A stretch of 64,000 nucleotides of DNA from Blastomyces gilchristii SLH14081 (lineage: Eukaryota > Ascomycota > Eurotiomycetes > Onygenales > Ajellomycetaceae). A model generated the notes under the pieces. The model was not told where the DNA came from. It made no database searches and was given only the letters and a program-made list of their open reading frames with translations. How positions within the stretch are numbered: position 1 is the stretch's first letter; each line of letters starts with the position of its first letter. Both the position numbers and the translations under genes were made by a program. The stretch covers positions 326,388 to 390,387 of the forward strand of contig NW_003101658.1 of NCBI RefSeq assembly GCF_000003855.2, given 5' to 3'. Positions 1 through 12,230 of the stretch are shown in pieces.

Positions 1-849
1 GGGGTCGCTTGGCAATCATCCCGCAGGACGCGGCATTGTTCGAAGGTACCGTCCGAGACAACCTCGACCCACGCCACGCCCATGATGACACCGAGTTGTG
101 GAGTGTCCTTGGTGAGCCCTCTTTCAGCCTTAGCTGCCCAATCCGTAGTTCCCCGCTGACCACTGTCGATCAGGACATGCACGATTAAAGGACCACATTT
201 CCAGTTTGCCTGGACAACTTGATGCACAAATCCACGAAGGAGGTCAGTTTCCATACAATCACTTCCAAGACAGCCAATCAGGTAGATATTTATCGTTTTA
301 ATTTTCGCACTGATGTGTTTGCATTTTTAGGTTCGAATCTTAGCCAAGGCCAGCGACAGCTTATTTCACTAGCCCGAGCCCTCCTAACGCCAAGCAACAT
401 CTTGGTGCTCGACGAAGCCACTGTAAGCCACCATTTTCTTTACCCCAGCAAAAACGCTAGTTAGCGCATTGTGATTATCTTTTTTTTCTTCCATTTTTTT
501 CTTTTTTTGTCTAGCCAGCTTTGTGATTTTGATTCCTCATTGTTCTTTTCCACAGGCCGCCGTCGACGTAGAAACAGACGCACTGCTGCAGCAGATGCTC
601 CGGAGCAGCATTTTCCGCGACCGCACTATCATCACCATCGCGCACCGTATCAACACTATCTTGGATAGCGATCGGATCGTCGTTTTGGATCATGGAACTG
701 TTGCTGAATTCGATACCCCAGCCGCGCTTATTCAGCGCGGCGGCCAGTTTTACGAGCTTGTGAAGGAGGCTGGACTCCTTGAATCTAGCGGCAGTGCCAG
801 CAATGATACTAACACAAGTACGACGACGACGTCCACGCTTACTTCATAA
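1..849 (+). CDS. ABC transporter, ABCC/MRP type, C-terminal nucleotide-binding domain (5' partial)
   Basis: The last part of the second nucleotide-binding domain of an ABC exporter is visible; the rest lies upstream of the window. Coding blocks are 1-111, 174-242, 331-422 and 556-849, joined by three GT-AG introns that keep frame. Visible motifs are the Q-loop region ([19 protein letters not shown]), the signature SNLSQGQRQ, Walker B ILVLDEAT followed by AAVDVETD, and the H-loop IITIAHR. The signature sequence and the 'AVDVETD' D-loop are typical of the MRP/YCF1/bile-pigment branch, whose members move glutathione conjugates or other organic anions across the vacuolar or plasma membrane using ATP. 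The tail is Ser/Thr-rich and ends at TAA 847-849. Substrate and exact orthologue cannot be told from this fragment. Family confidence is high. Confidence 0.88.
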
Positions 850-3800
850 ACAAGGAAGGGAACAGGGGTTGTCCGTCTATTTCCGGCATTTTTTTTTTCT
901 TTTTCTTGGATTATGTTCTCCTTTTGAGTCCCCACTCCCCAGTCGCTGTGCGGGTGGATGGGGGTTGTATAGCGATGGAAAATGAGCGAGAGGAAGGCGA
1001 AGAAGAAATCTTGTATATGTACATATAATCCGCCACAATGTTCAATATTTTTGTTTTCTCTTCTAACCCCCGTATCTTGATTGGAGGTTTTTGTTGAGGT
1101 TCTGGGGCGTAGTACTCTGTATTTTCTTCTATTCACAACCGTCTATGGGCTGCTTTTCTTTCCCGGCCAATTTTCTTTTTTCTTTTCTTTTGGAATCGAT
1201 TTCCATTCCTAGCGCGCCGGGGAAGCCGGATTGGCCGGGCTGTCGGTATGCTCGAAGAAGCCCAAGCGCAAGGAAAGGAACAAAAGCAGACATCTAAAGA
1301 GCCAATTTCTACACTGGGGTAAACTATTGACGGGGTTGTTTGCTTTGCTTTTCTCCTGCACTTTGCTTTTTTTTTTTTTTTTTTTCTTTTTTTTGCCCCT
1401 GCTGTTTCCCCTCCATCCCATCTCAGGTCGTTCTGTCCGCAGAATTCCTCTACTACAGCGTATGTAAATTACATTGATCCTGCTCAACTTTGCCCGCCGT
1501 ACTCCGTACCGCGTAGATAATGGCCGAGAACATTCAGACCGAAGAATAAATTGCTTGGGGCCCCAGAACCCGCTCCTTAACCCTATGTCGCAGAAGCTTC
1601 TTGCTTGCTTCCCCCTTCCGTTCCGGCTCGATAGTCGAAGCGGTTGGGGCACATAGATTAAATGTATGGCATATTCACGCCTAAAACGAATCCCCCCATT
1701 TTCAACTACAGTACTCCGTTCTACTAACAGATTTTAGATGTCAGATGTCCTCCGTACAGTATGGAGGATGTATCAGGCGATGACGCGGCTTGTGTCTTAA
1801 AGTGTTGATGGCGTGCATAAAAAATTTGAATTCGAGCGGCCTGTTCGTTCTCCATTATTGTTCCCACCCAATTCTCGTCGAATTCCATTCGACAGAGTAC
1901 CATGTAAGCTGAAAGCTGGCTCCGTCACAGCATCCATCCATTCATCAGCTGCAAGTGATATGCAGTCAAGGGAGTGATTCCTTACCACTAGGCGCGGCAC
2001 GGAGTTTTATCCCCAAGCTTCTTCGGCAAATCATGAGGCGTTCCGCGGCCGGGGTGGGCCCGAGACCTGAGCTTGGAGACTCGGTTCGGTAGCTTAGCGA
2101 CCTCACTGTCTCAAGAAGGGGTTGTAGATTATCACTGTGAGTGGCGGTCCGCTATGTGGGTGGTTAGGGGTTATCCGCCCAGAGACGGCCCTACAACATT
2201 TCCCCGATGGCTGGCGATAGGCTACGCTTAGCACCCGGTCTTCTGGTTAAAGTACAAAAATGGCTCATAGGCTCTAGATAGGCGGTCACACTAGAACCAC
2301 GCAAAGCACTGTCGCTGACCCAGAATCCTCCCGTCTTCCCTGTAGAAGACCCCTGCTAAAAGAATTCCAGGCCCAACAAGATGAGCGAGATAGGTGTAAC
2401 CACCCTGGCCGTTTTCGCTTGTCATGCGAGTTAGTGTTGGTATTATATGCGATCCCTTAATCTAGACGGGATCAGGAACAGGGACCCGGCTGGAGGGATT
2501 TTTCTGTGCCAAACAGCTGGCTGCTGTGGCTTGTCATGGGTTAGGAAGATGGGTCAACCCTTCCTTTGGCCAGCGGGAGGGATCTTCTGCTCTCAGTTTG
2601 CTATTCTTCTGCCTAGGTCTAAAGGAGTGCCGGGAGGATTGGAGGTGCTGCTGTATAGCGTTCTTCACAATGTTTAATAGGCTTGACATCAGTTGGCTAA
2701 GTGACCGTGCACAAGTGTTAAAATCTCAGTTCGCTGGGTGGGGACGTTCTGGGGCGTTGAGAGGCGTTGAAAGGCGTTGTCCTAGTTATTTTAGAAATTC
2801 ATGGCTGAGAATCAAAACGGGACAATGTTTGAAAACTCCCGTAAGAAGAAGCAGGCATGGAGTTTTCAAGCACAATTTTTGGGTTTTCACACGCTGTCAC
2901 CAGGGAGAATTCGACAACACCTTGGTGCAGTACTGCGTATTTGGGAGTTAGCCATGCGTGATATTTATTGCTAACCTCGAGTTGAAGAAGAGTGAGTACT
3001 CCGTACACTCCCAAGGCTTGCGTTCAAGATCTTCAAGTTAGCTCAGCCGCCAAGAGCATCCCGTGAGATTGAGCTTCTCGCTTCTCATATCAATACGAGT
3101 TCTTATTTAGCAGTTCAATAACCCTCGTTTGTGGAATGCAGCTTTGTCACAGCGTTTAATCGATTCAATTGGCAAGGCCACCTCCCCATCCGTGCGCATC
3201 GTATCCCACCAATACGATCATCATCCAAACAGAGCAACGAGAAACCATAACAATGCATAATTTTCACCTTGTTCCACCAAATTGTGGGTTTTCCTACCAT
3301 CGTACAGCACCAAGTTGCCAGGACGGCAAGGCGGCAGACATGGCACGCCGACGTCAGTAATTGTTCGGAATAATCCCCGGAATCTTGTTGCTGATTATGT
3401 GATTTCTGGCCCTACGAGCGGTCAACCCAGTGACAACATGTCACGTTGAATAATGGTTGGAGAAATGCTAGCGAGGTTGCGGCTCGCGGATCGATACTCT
3501 CTGCCTTCCACCTTGTCAGGTATGTTTCGAGGGATGCTCGCAAAAATACAACCCTGTTGGAGCAGTTACTCTCCGTGGCTCCTACAAATCTCCTGTGGAA
3601 TCTATATACGGAAGAACATTCCGGAGAGAGCGTGTTAAATATATCCACGTGTATCTTGCGAGAGACTGGACAAACTGCGCTACCTTCAGTATAGCGAGGA
3701 GATATTTGGAAGTAGCGGTGGCCTGAACACTTTGAACCAAGAATGGTATGAGCCCGCTACCGCGAATGGTGCCCGCTCGGGTTCTTTCATCGTAAAATCG

Positions 3801-6800
3801 CTGCCTCGAAGGTGCATGTAGTTCGGCCGCTCGTTTAACATGGCGAAGGGGTTGAGAATGCGCTTCCTTCTTCAAAGCGGGTTTGTCAAGACCTAGCAAT
3901 GTGCTAGAGTAAAGCGTCCCGGACTTTAAATTGCGTCATGGCGTCAAAGGTGCACTGGTAGAAGCAGGATCCTCGCCCCTGGTGGATGTCTAGTTATGTG
4001 TTGTCCAACATCAACAGTGCCCTGAGCACCTCGGGCAAAGGCCATTGGGAACAAGTTTCTTTCCGCCTTCACCAACAACTCCACACCGTCCTTGGAAATA
4101 TAAAATATCCTTAGGTCAACAAGCCAGAATGCTCTTTTTTCTTGAAAGCGCGTTGCCACTGATGCAAAAGAAAACAACAATATGCCGACCCAAACCGAAA
4201 TTAATAAAATGTGCGAAGGAGAGACCAGAAACGCCGACAGCCTGGCCAGTAAAAATCCCAAACTCTTATTTCTGCACCTTATCTGTTCTCAGTAGCTCAG
4301 AAGAACTGGCAATGCAATGTATGAAGAAAAAATTATAGTATAAAAAAAGAAATAAACAGAATGGTCCAACCAGCAACATCTATTATTGATTTGCCGTGTT
4401 GAGCGGCTATCCGGTTTTGTCAACTGATGGTAGAACTTGAATATTTCAACTCGACATTAAGCAAGATTATATTGCCTGCATTCTCTGACACCCACTTAAG
4501 ATTGTTGATCGAATTATCAGCATTATTAGCATTACCGCCGCAAATCGCCATCTGATCGATCCAAGAGACCTTCCGATTAGACTACCTCAAGAGCAAATAA
4601 GGATTAGGTTGGCGCCGATTTGCATAACTATGCCTCAAACCTTGGAAGGTTGCCTTGAGATTTTGGGGATGATCGCACGGTACTCGTAGAGAATAATAGA
4701 ACAAATGCTTGCCACAAGGAATCGCACAAACCTCACCTTGAATCCGAAGACAATCATGTAGAAATAATCGACAGATATTAATATTGAGCATACTCGTGAT
4801 AAGTAGTCTGTTCATAGCTCCTATCAGAGTATGCCATCCGCGATGGCTCGGGGCTTCGAGTTCTGTGACTTAAATTACCCGCACTCACTGCGAGTGGAAT
4901 TAAGTTTGCATGGCATAGTTACTGACTGCGAAGAGACCATCCACAATATTATTTAATAATCTTCACAGGCCAGGAATGCATCTCGATCCTTGCTGGCGTG
5001 CCGATCAATGTGTGGACGTAAGATTTTGGAAAAAGAAATATTCCTGAGGGCACCTAGACCCTCACAAGCGCAATGTTGTTCAGTAGGTCGCATGTTTGAT
5101 ACCTCCATTTTTCAATATCTCTAGATACCTCTTGATAAAGTAAGCCGGGCGCAAATGAGCTGGCTGTTGTTAAATAAATGTTTTCCAAGCTCGTAGTAGA
5201 ACCATGTCCAGCCGCTTATGATTCTCCTAAGTAAATCGGGTTCTTCAAAGGGGGTTGTGGATTCCGCTGCGGTGCTTTTGGCCAGTAAGTGCACTAGAAC
5301 CACATGGTGGTGGTCCATTGATCTTCATGGATCTTCAGCCTGGATGTCGGCAGACAAGATGTTGCGGGGATGGATGCTTAGGAAATAGAGTAGGACAGCC
5401 TTCCGAAATTTCTCGCTGTCTAATATCCAAGTTTTCACATTTTGGAAACCTTAATCCATCCCATCTGCACTGCAAAAGAAGTAGCTACACGAAAGTCTGG
5501 ACAATGGTTGTTTTAAAACCCCTTAGACAGCATTATTTCACCAGTAACTTCGCATGTAAACTATCTCTCCATCCGGGTGACCTGCTGCCAACCTTACTCG
5601 GAACGCAGGTGGACTACGGCAACAATTCTTCGACTCCATCCATTGCATCTCCGAAGAAAAACAGCACTAACCCCACCTAAAGGGCGAACCATCGAACGTA
5701 TATGGTGCAGCTATCTGTCTCACGAATCCTGTGTCAGACTCTGCATGTGGAGTCGCCCCGCGGTATACCAGAGCTTCAACTCTAGTTCATTGGACGGCCT
5801 CACATTTCAATTTCGGTGCGGCAAATTCCTCGCATGACGATTCAGTCTGCAACATTATATTGATTTACCTTATAGGAGAAAAGATCAAATGATATATAAA
5901 TAACGTAAGCGATAAGCCGGAATCTTGACAGTTAATAGGATTCGATTCGAGGCGGTGCAGTGGCCTGGGAAGTGAAGCGTTGTTCGCGCGGATGCCTTGT
6001 AGAGGGGGGTGAACCGGCCTACACACTTTCGAGGGCTTCGATCCGCACTCCTCTCCTAGGCTCCGCAAGATCAGGGGGTTTGCACGATGCAAGATAAGAT
6101 GTCATCTGATGCAATGCTGCTATCTCGTTTGAACTCCACCATCAGGCTGGGAATCAAGAGTCCATGCCATTTCACAAGCCCGCAACTGGCATCCTTGTGG
6201 CGAGCCTAGGGATGCTTCATTCATAGTTAATTGACTCTTGGAACGAAGGTGTCAACTACCTTGGGAAGCTTCTCGATCCCAGGAAGACTAGGACAAGTGC
6301 AAAGTGCCTACCCTGCACGCCACAGTCGATTCAAGGGGCGAGAAGAGAAATGAACGGAAATGTTGGGGAATGCAGAAGGTCACTCACTCCAAGGTCTTAG
6401 CCAAAATGCTCCAAGATCTGCATTTGCTAGGCTCCGATTCGAGTCTGCTTTGCCCTCAAGAATAGGTCGGATTTCCAGGCTTGACTGAGGCGCTTCTTGA
6501 CGTGCTGGTGACGAGAGTCATGGTTATTCCCGCGGATTGGCGGAGAGAAACCATTCCATTCCCCTGATAGCAATAATAATAGTCTGAGATGCGTTAATAC
6601 CCTAATTCCGTAGAAGAATAATATTCTGTCCATAGCATGAGTAGCGCTACTCCGCAGTTGGTCTACATAAACCGCTGACGTTGTTGCGGAATGGCTGGAT
6701 GTTGGCGAAAAATACTACTCCAAGTGTCCAGATTAGGAAATCTCCCGAGTCCCGCCCAACCTCAGCCTCAAATATGTAGTTGTTGAAAACAGCCAGGGTT

Positions 6801-8995
6801 GGACATCGCAGGATTTCCGGCATACTTTAAACACCGAATCAGACAGTCTCATGCAGCGTGCGAGAACAGTAATAATAATGTTTACTTTGCCACCCGAGAT
6901 ACCAATATGTCCTCCATCTGCTGGTTGTGTCACGGAGACGGCCGGCTCTCTCAATCAACCTAGCCCATACGCTATCCAGGTGTGATTCCAAACGCTCCAT
7001 GACAGACTATCATTGACCCGGATTGTCGGGAAGCGGCGTCAGACCGGTATCTGCCTGATTGATATTCGGCAGGGGAAGCATTCAGGCTTGAGCTATTCTG
7101 TCACCAGAGATGACCCACGCCGCCTAGGCACGCCAGGACGAGAAAGCCTCAATAACCCGGACTTAAGGCTGCTGTCCATCGGGTGAATTTGATGCATCCC
7201 CCTTACTTACTACGGCACGCAAACGAGAGATGCGTTTGCGAAATGCATCTGAAGATGCGCAGAGGTCGAACAGAGGAATTTCAAGCGGGCCGTAACCTGG
7301 GCTTCCTGTTGGCGCTGCCCCGTTTGCGATCATTATTGCTGCGTTCCCAGGTTGCTGCCCTTTGGAGCCTTTGAGGTCGCCAAGTTTTCAGGGGGTCAGA
7401 GCGAACAGAACCTGGTCTTGGTTAATTTGTGCACTCAACTGATTTTAGTCTCGACTCCAAACCGGCCCCACAACCCCCGATCCCGCGATCGAACCTTGCA
7501 GATTTTGTCTGGATGTCCCAATAATGTGCCAAAATCTCTCCAAGGCCCCAGCCAAAGTGGAACTCTGGAGGCGGGACAACCCGACAAGGGGCCCCGAAAT
7601 AACCTTCATAATTGGAGGCGGATACAGCGGTTGGACCAGGATCTAGATATCCCTTGCCCTGAGGCTTGAGCAACTTCGATCTGGATCCGTGACGGATTCT
7701 GCGGATCCATGTAATGATGCTTACTGGGCTCGTGTTCTTCAGTTCTGTACAGACATTGGGCAGCCCAACTTGAAGAGCGCGCTCTATTGAACTAGGCCTT
7801 CGGGATCACTATTCAATGATGGGTTTACAACCTTTTGGGAGCGTTGAAGTCCCTAGAGGAAATAGGAAACAGGAGATCAAATGGCGGAGGACAACCATGT
7901 ACTGTACATGTACCTCTGCTTGAAAGAAAAAGGACGGCATTTAATTTTGATTCGAGAATCAGCTAAATGTACCCTCCTTTTTCTTATTGAACGAGATGCC
8001 ACGCTGACGGTGGCGTTTCCCCCAAACTCTTGTGTTAAATCTCGCCATGACCGTGGAGCCTCCGTATTTTCCAGGGAAGGACCAGTTCCCTTCCAACACC
8101 TGCGACAACTCTCGAGACTACTCTTGAAGCTCCCGCACGGTCCCTCTGCATTCATTGTCGGTCTCTTGGCGGGTGCTACGAATCATTCTTGCTCCCCGAA
8201 CACCCTGATCGCCCCCCATTTAGTTCGAGCACTGGTCGGTGGATCCCACTCTATCAATGAGAAGTTAGTTTAGCCTCCAACAATAATCAAGTGGAACTGC
8301 CGGATCACACTGCAGTTGGAGGGGTAGTAGAGCCGGGGAAGATGAAGTAGCCCCCCGTGGAGCCGTGTCGCTTGTGTTTCTTGGACATCACTACTTGTTT
8401 TGAACGACCGCCACTGTCTTGCTAGCAGATCAAGGTCCTCATGTACCTCTCGCTCCAGCTGGCAATGAACTTACTGCACGGACATGCCCTCGACGTATTT
8501 ATCTGCCTCATTCCCCGTCCTCCAACATCTGATTTCATCACTTTTCTACAATAGCATGCCAAATATCGCTAGCATCGTTATCCTGACGAAACGTTCTACC
8601 TAACATCGAGTCGACATCTACTCCCCATTTTCAGCCAAGAAAGAACGAACTCACTCTGCGTCCAGATATCTCGGAACTGGGGGATCCTGTCAGTACATTA
8701 CGCTCCTAATAATCGACTTGGTTTTTCATGGTGTATTGGGAGGTCGTGTCGATTATCCATTGTTCATCCGTCATATCTCTTGGTTCTAGTAAATTCTGTT
8801 CTTCCTGTTTGCCCCTCACTTCATCACTCTGGGGATCCCTGTGCTGTCTATTACGGATCGCCTTGGGACCGATCATCGTATATCTCGTCTTTGGCTTGGG
8901 ACAGCTAAGGGAAATCAGTACATACGTTATATGTGCTACGTGCCTAAACCCTAACCGATTGTCGAATAAAATATTGGAAGGCCTGCTTCAGCACT
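850..8995. other. 8.1 kb region without a supportable gene
   Basis: Apart from the 3' flank of the ABC transporter and the promoter of the DUF2841 gene, nothing protein-like is seen on either strand. Open frames are short and lack recognisable motifs or paired splice sites. There is a near-pure T-tract around 1365-1400, three GGCGTTG units within about 2750-2780, and several TACTCCGTA motifs (1499-1509, 1711-1719, 2997-3007). The region may hold transposon remnants too decayed to read. I recognise none. Confidence 0.6.
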
Positions 8996-10840
8996 ATGGT
9001 TGTCAGACCCGCGCCCACCGCTTCAGACTCTCAACTGAAATCTGGCAACGGTGAATCGATGGAGGGAACTCAATCTTGGGAGTCCCCACCCGTATGTAGA
9101 TATGCTATGCTGCCTCCATCCACAATATTACCGAGGAGCTAACATGACTAAGGATGTGTTCACAGTTGAATCCCGTTCAGCAATCCACATTCCATACCGA
9201 CATTATGCCCTGGCATATCTTGATCCGTCTGGGAATGTCCGGTGTGAATTATCTCCGTCTATGCACCACCACAAGAGTGAAATATTTCTTCCGGACTTTG
9301 AAAACGGGTTCATACAGCGCGCCTCCCAGGCGATATTTCCAGGTTTGTATACCTGATAGATTTTCGTGAAAATCAATTGTTAAGGTGGAATGCAGGCCAG
9401 TCAAATATAAACCCGGCGTCCAGTTCAAAAGCCAGACGACCCCGATATCTGTCTTCCCTCAGAGATATGCCTGCGCAGAAGCGCCAGCGATTGGCGTATA
9501 CGGTTAATGGAGCCTCTGAGGAGGAAGACGACGACGAATTTGAAGACCATCCTGTGAACAAGATTGGTTTGCCTATCGGTGATGAGGAAAGAATGATGGC
9601 TTATTACGCAGAAGCCTTCAGAGCCTTTCAGCAGATTAACTGTCGCCAGGTCGCAAAGGCTTATATCAAGCTCATTGAGCCCCGGAAGCAGGCAAAGCAT
9701 CCGTATAACGGAGGAAAAGCAGCACCCGGAGAGACTAGAGATCCCGAGAAAACTAAGCCAGAGTGGTGGCCTGCTGACGTGATTCATAAAGAACCTGACC
9801 ATCTGAGGAAAATACGTAAGCCGCTCTTTCCTGATCCCCAACCAGTTTATTCCTCTAAACCTCCAGAAGCTTATAAATACACAGCCCGGGTGAAACTCCT
9901 TATTCATATATTTCGAAATTTGAGGAAATCCCATGGTATTACAGCCAGGAAACTCAAAGCGGCTGGTGAGGAAGCACAGAAACAATGTAGGCCCACCGAA
10001 AAAGCATCTGTTCTGGATGAAATATACCGAGTAAGGGAGGAGGAGGAGCGTTATGAGCGGGGAGAAATTGGTTCGTGAAGTGCTTCATCATTCTCCCCTT
10101 TTCCAATTTCTATGATCTAATGGGCCATCCATTTGTCAGACGCCGATACATTGATTTATGTTGTTAAACGAGAAAAGACGAATCGCTGCGTTAGGGAGGA
10201 GCCAGAAACTGCATCGGACTCCGAGCAACCTGGCTACATCGACGAGACCAATGATTCTCGCGGGGGACATGTATCAGAAGTGGCGGGTTCAAGTAGGCCG
10301 CAAAATAACTTACAAATGCCACCCCAAACTCTACCGATGCATAACCGTGTTGTTCCCACCTTCGCAGAAACCAGGAATACCATCTTCTCGTCGTCGATAT
10401 CAGGGCCTTTTGAAGCTGGAACACCGAATTCTCTCTCACCTCTGGGAATCAAACCCGACTACGAGGAATTCACCCCTATGGGAAGTCCCGCCTCAATTGA
10501 TACGAGGGCAACTCTATCTAATGTCAACTATTTTCAAGGATTGCCTCAATCCCCAGTCGATGGTCAATATATGAATCCAAGAGGCTCCGTTACAGGAAAT
10601 CAGGCCGCGGGAAATTATGGTGCTTGGCCAGTGGCACCAGTGGCATCTTTTCAACACCCAGGCTTTATCCAAGTTGAATATGCAAGCAGCAATGCAGGGA
10701 TGATTCCACAACAATTCATGTCGCCCATGATGCCTTCATCCCATGCTTCTCTTCCTATCCGTGACCTCCAGGAAACACGTTCGCAACAACAGATGGGTGG
10801 TAGCCCTATATTTCACCCATCGTTCCGCACAGATTCCTAA
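8996..10840 (+). CDS. DUF2841 (HrmA-type) domain protein, four exons
   Basis: I read four exons: 8996-9091, 9153-9342, 9396-10070 and 10140-10840, giving about 553 residues. The ATG at 8996 opens MVVRPAPTASDSQLKSGNGE; intron 1 has donor GTATGT and a CTAAC branch site. The long middle frame has no suitable ATG of its own before the domain, which is why upstream exons are needed. Residues about 150-325 match the DUF2841 pattern: an acidic EEEDDDEF stretch, GDEERMMAYYAEAF, then CRQVAKAYIKLIEP, HPYNGG, KPEWWPADVIHKEPDHLRK and a basic amphipathic segment. The C-terminal 230 residues are Ser/Pro/Gln/Met-rich and look disordered, as in transcription regulators. In Aspergillus fumigatus a DUF2841 protein (HrmA) alters hypoxic colony morphology; that role is family knowledge, not shown here. 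The donors of introns 2 and 3 (GTTTGT, GTTCGT) are weak, so the exact joins are moderately certain. Confidence 0.72.
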
Positions 10841-12230
10841 ATCATTATTATGTGAGGATGGTCCCGACCCGCCTGATGGCGGAACAAGGGAAGAATATAA
10901 AATAGCTCTCTTCTCCTTTGAATTGATCTGATCTGTCGCCATCCAGGGGGGAAACTTCGAATTATCCTTTTGGAGCTAGCGATCTTTTTTTTTGTCCTCA
11001 CTCTTTCTGGGTCGGTTAGTAGTCTTATACGGAACAGATTTTGGGCGGCCATCTGCTTTAGCTTTCAAGCGAGAAAAACGATGCCAAAAAATGGCAAACA
11101 AGGTCCGGTTTTTCTTTTATTTTGGCGTTATGGGTACAGTTTCCTATTGTTTGGCACATCTTTTCGTACATAATTCCCTTAATCAACAACCCAACCACCC
11201 CACCCCCCGGTTTCGTTTCCCAAGACAACCGCTCCAACCACCACTAGCCAGATCACCGGATTTTAATCTAACCGTCCGTGGCTGTGGTACACTTATATTC
11301 CAGCGCCGGATATATCATCAGTTTGAACTATGGCCTCACAGGAAAGCAAGCAAAAAGTTCAACACGCAAGGAACACATGTTCCAATTTGACCAGTTCTCT
11401 TCTTAGGTTTTTGCTACTCTTTTCGGTTTTGTTATTGTTCTTATTCCGGTCTACTTGTCCTTTCGTGAAATTTACCCTCCATCAAGCCTTCGGTTACCAG
11501 CAGTTACTCTTTCTCCCCCTTCCCCCACCCTTCGCAAAAGCTGAAGTCGTAAAGCGTTTCTCTTGGTCGTTTCTCTTTTATCTTCGGTCCACCAGCTGTT
11601 CCCGTGAATTGTCCCTAAAACAGCCCCAAAGCTCTTTATCGCCCTTTTTACCTGTACTGTGTTTTTCTTTTTCTTTTTTTTCTTTTTTTCCTTCCCCACC
11701 CTATTTTTTGGGTCCTGAACCCCAAATGCAATAATATAACTTATCCCTATTTGATGCCCCTTTTCTACACACAAATAATGGCCTACCAGATCGAAGACAC
11801 CTTCAGGCCCACTTAGCTTAGTTATTCAAATAAAAATAATACCAGACATTCAATACTCATGAAGGGTCTTTTGGTGGTAGATACGATACATGTATATTCC
11901 TGGCGAGAGTGATGTTGATCAAAATGTCAAAAGAATAATCACCATGTCACGAGTTTAGGGGGAAGAAATTAATCAAATCCACATTCCATTTCATTCGCAA
12001 CATGCCCAGGCCTAGGTGGGTTATATACGTGTGAAAATATTTCTATGTTTAATATTGCATCCACTTAACATGGGCGAGTTCGATCTTCATGACGCTTTGC
12101 AAGTTGCAATTCGAGCAAATACAGAGAACAATAAGATGGCCTCTCGCCAACTTGCGCCCCAAGCAACCCAAAAGCATATGTTTCATTTTTTTTACTGCTT
12201 CCACCCATTCATTCCTCTTTCCGAATTCAC
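10841..12230. other. Convergent 3' intergenic region
   Basis: This stretch separates the 3' ends of the DUF2841 gene (+) and CTP synthase (-). It is pyrimidine-rich with T-tracts (for example near 10985 and 11665-11700) and has no coding-like frame or paired splice sites. It probably holds the two 3' untranslated regions. Confidence 0.6.

Noticed and set aside
331..341. tRNA B-box-like GGTTCGAATC
   Set aside because: It lies inside the ABC transporter exon at SNLSQGQ, with no A-box or cloverleaf around it. No tRNA was found elsewhere.
7881..8273. 130-codon plus-strand frame in the left gene desert
   Set aside because: No recognisable domain, no supporting splice sites or composition change, and no conserved-looking block; chance ORF is the simpler reading.
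9425..9985. 186-codon minus-strand frame over the DUF2841 gene
   Set aside because: It overlaps the DUF2841 domain exon in antisense and has no motif, whereas the plus frame matches a known domain pattern.
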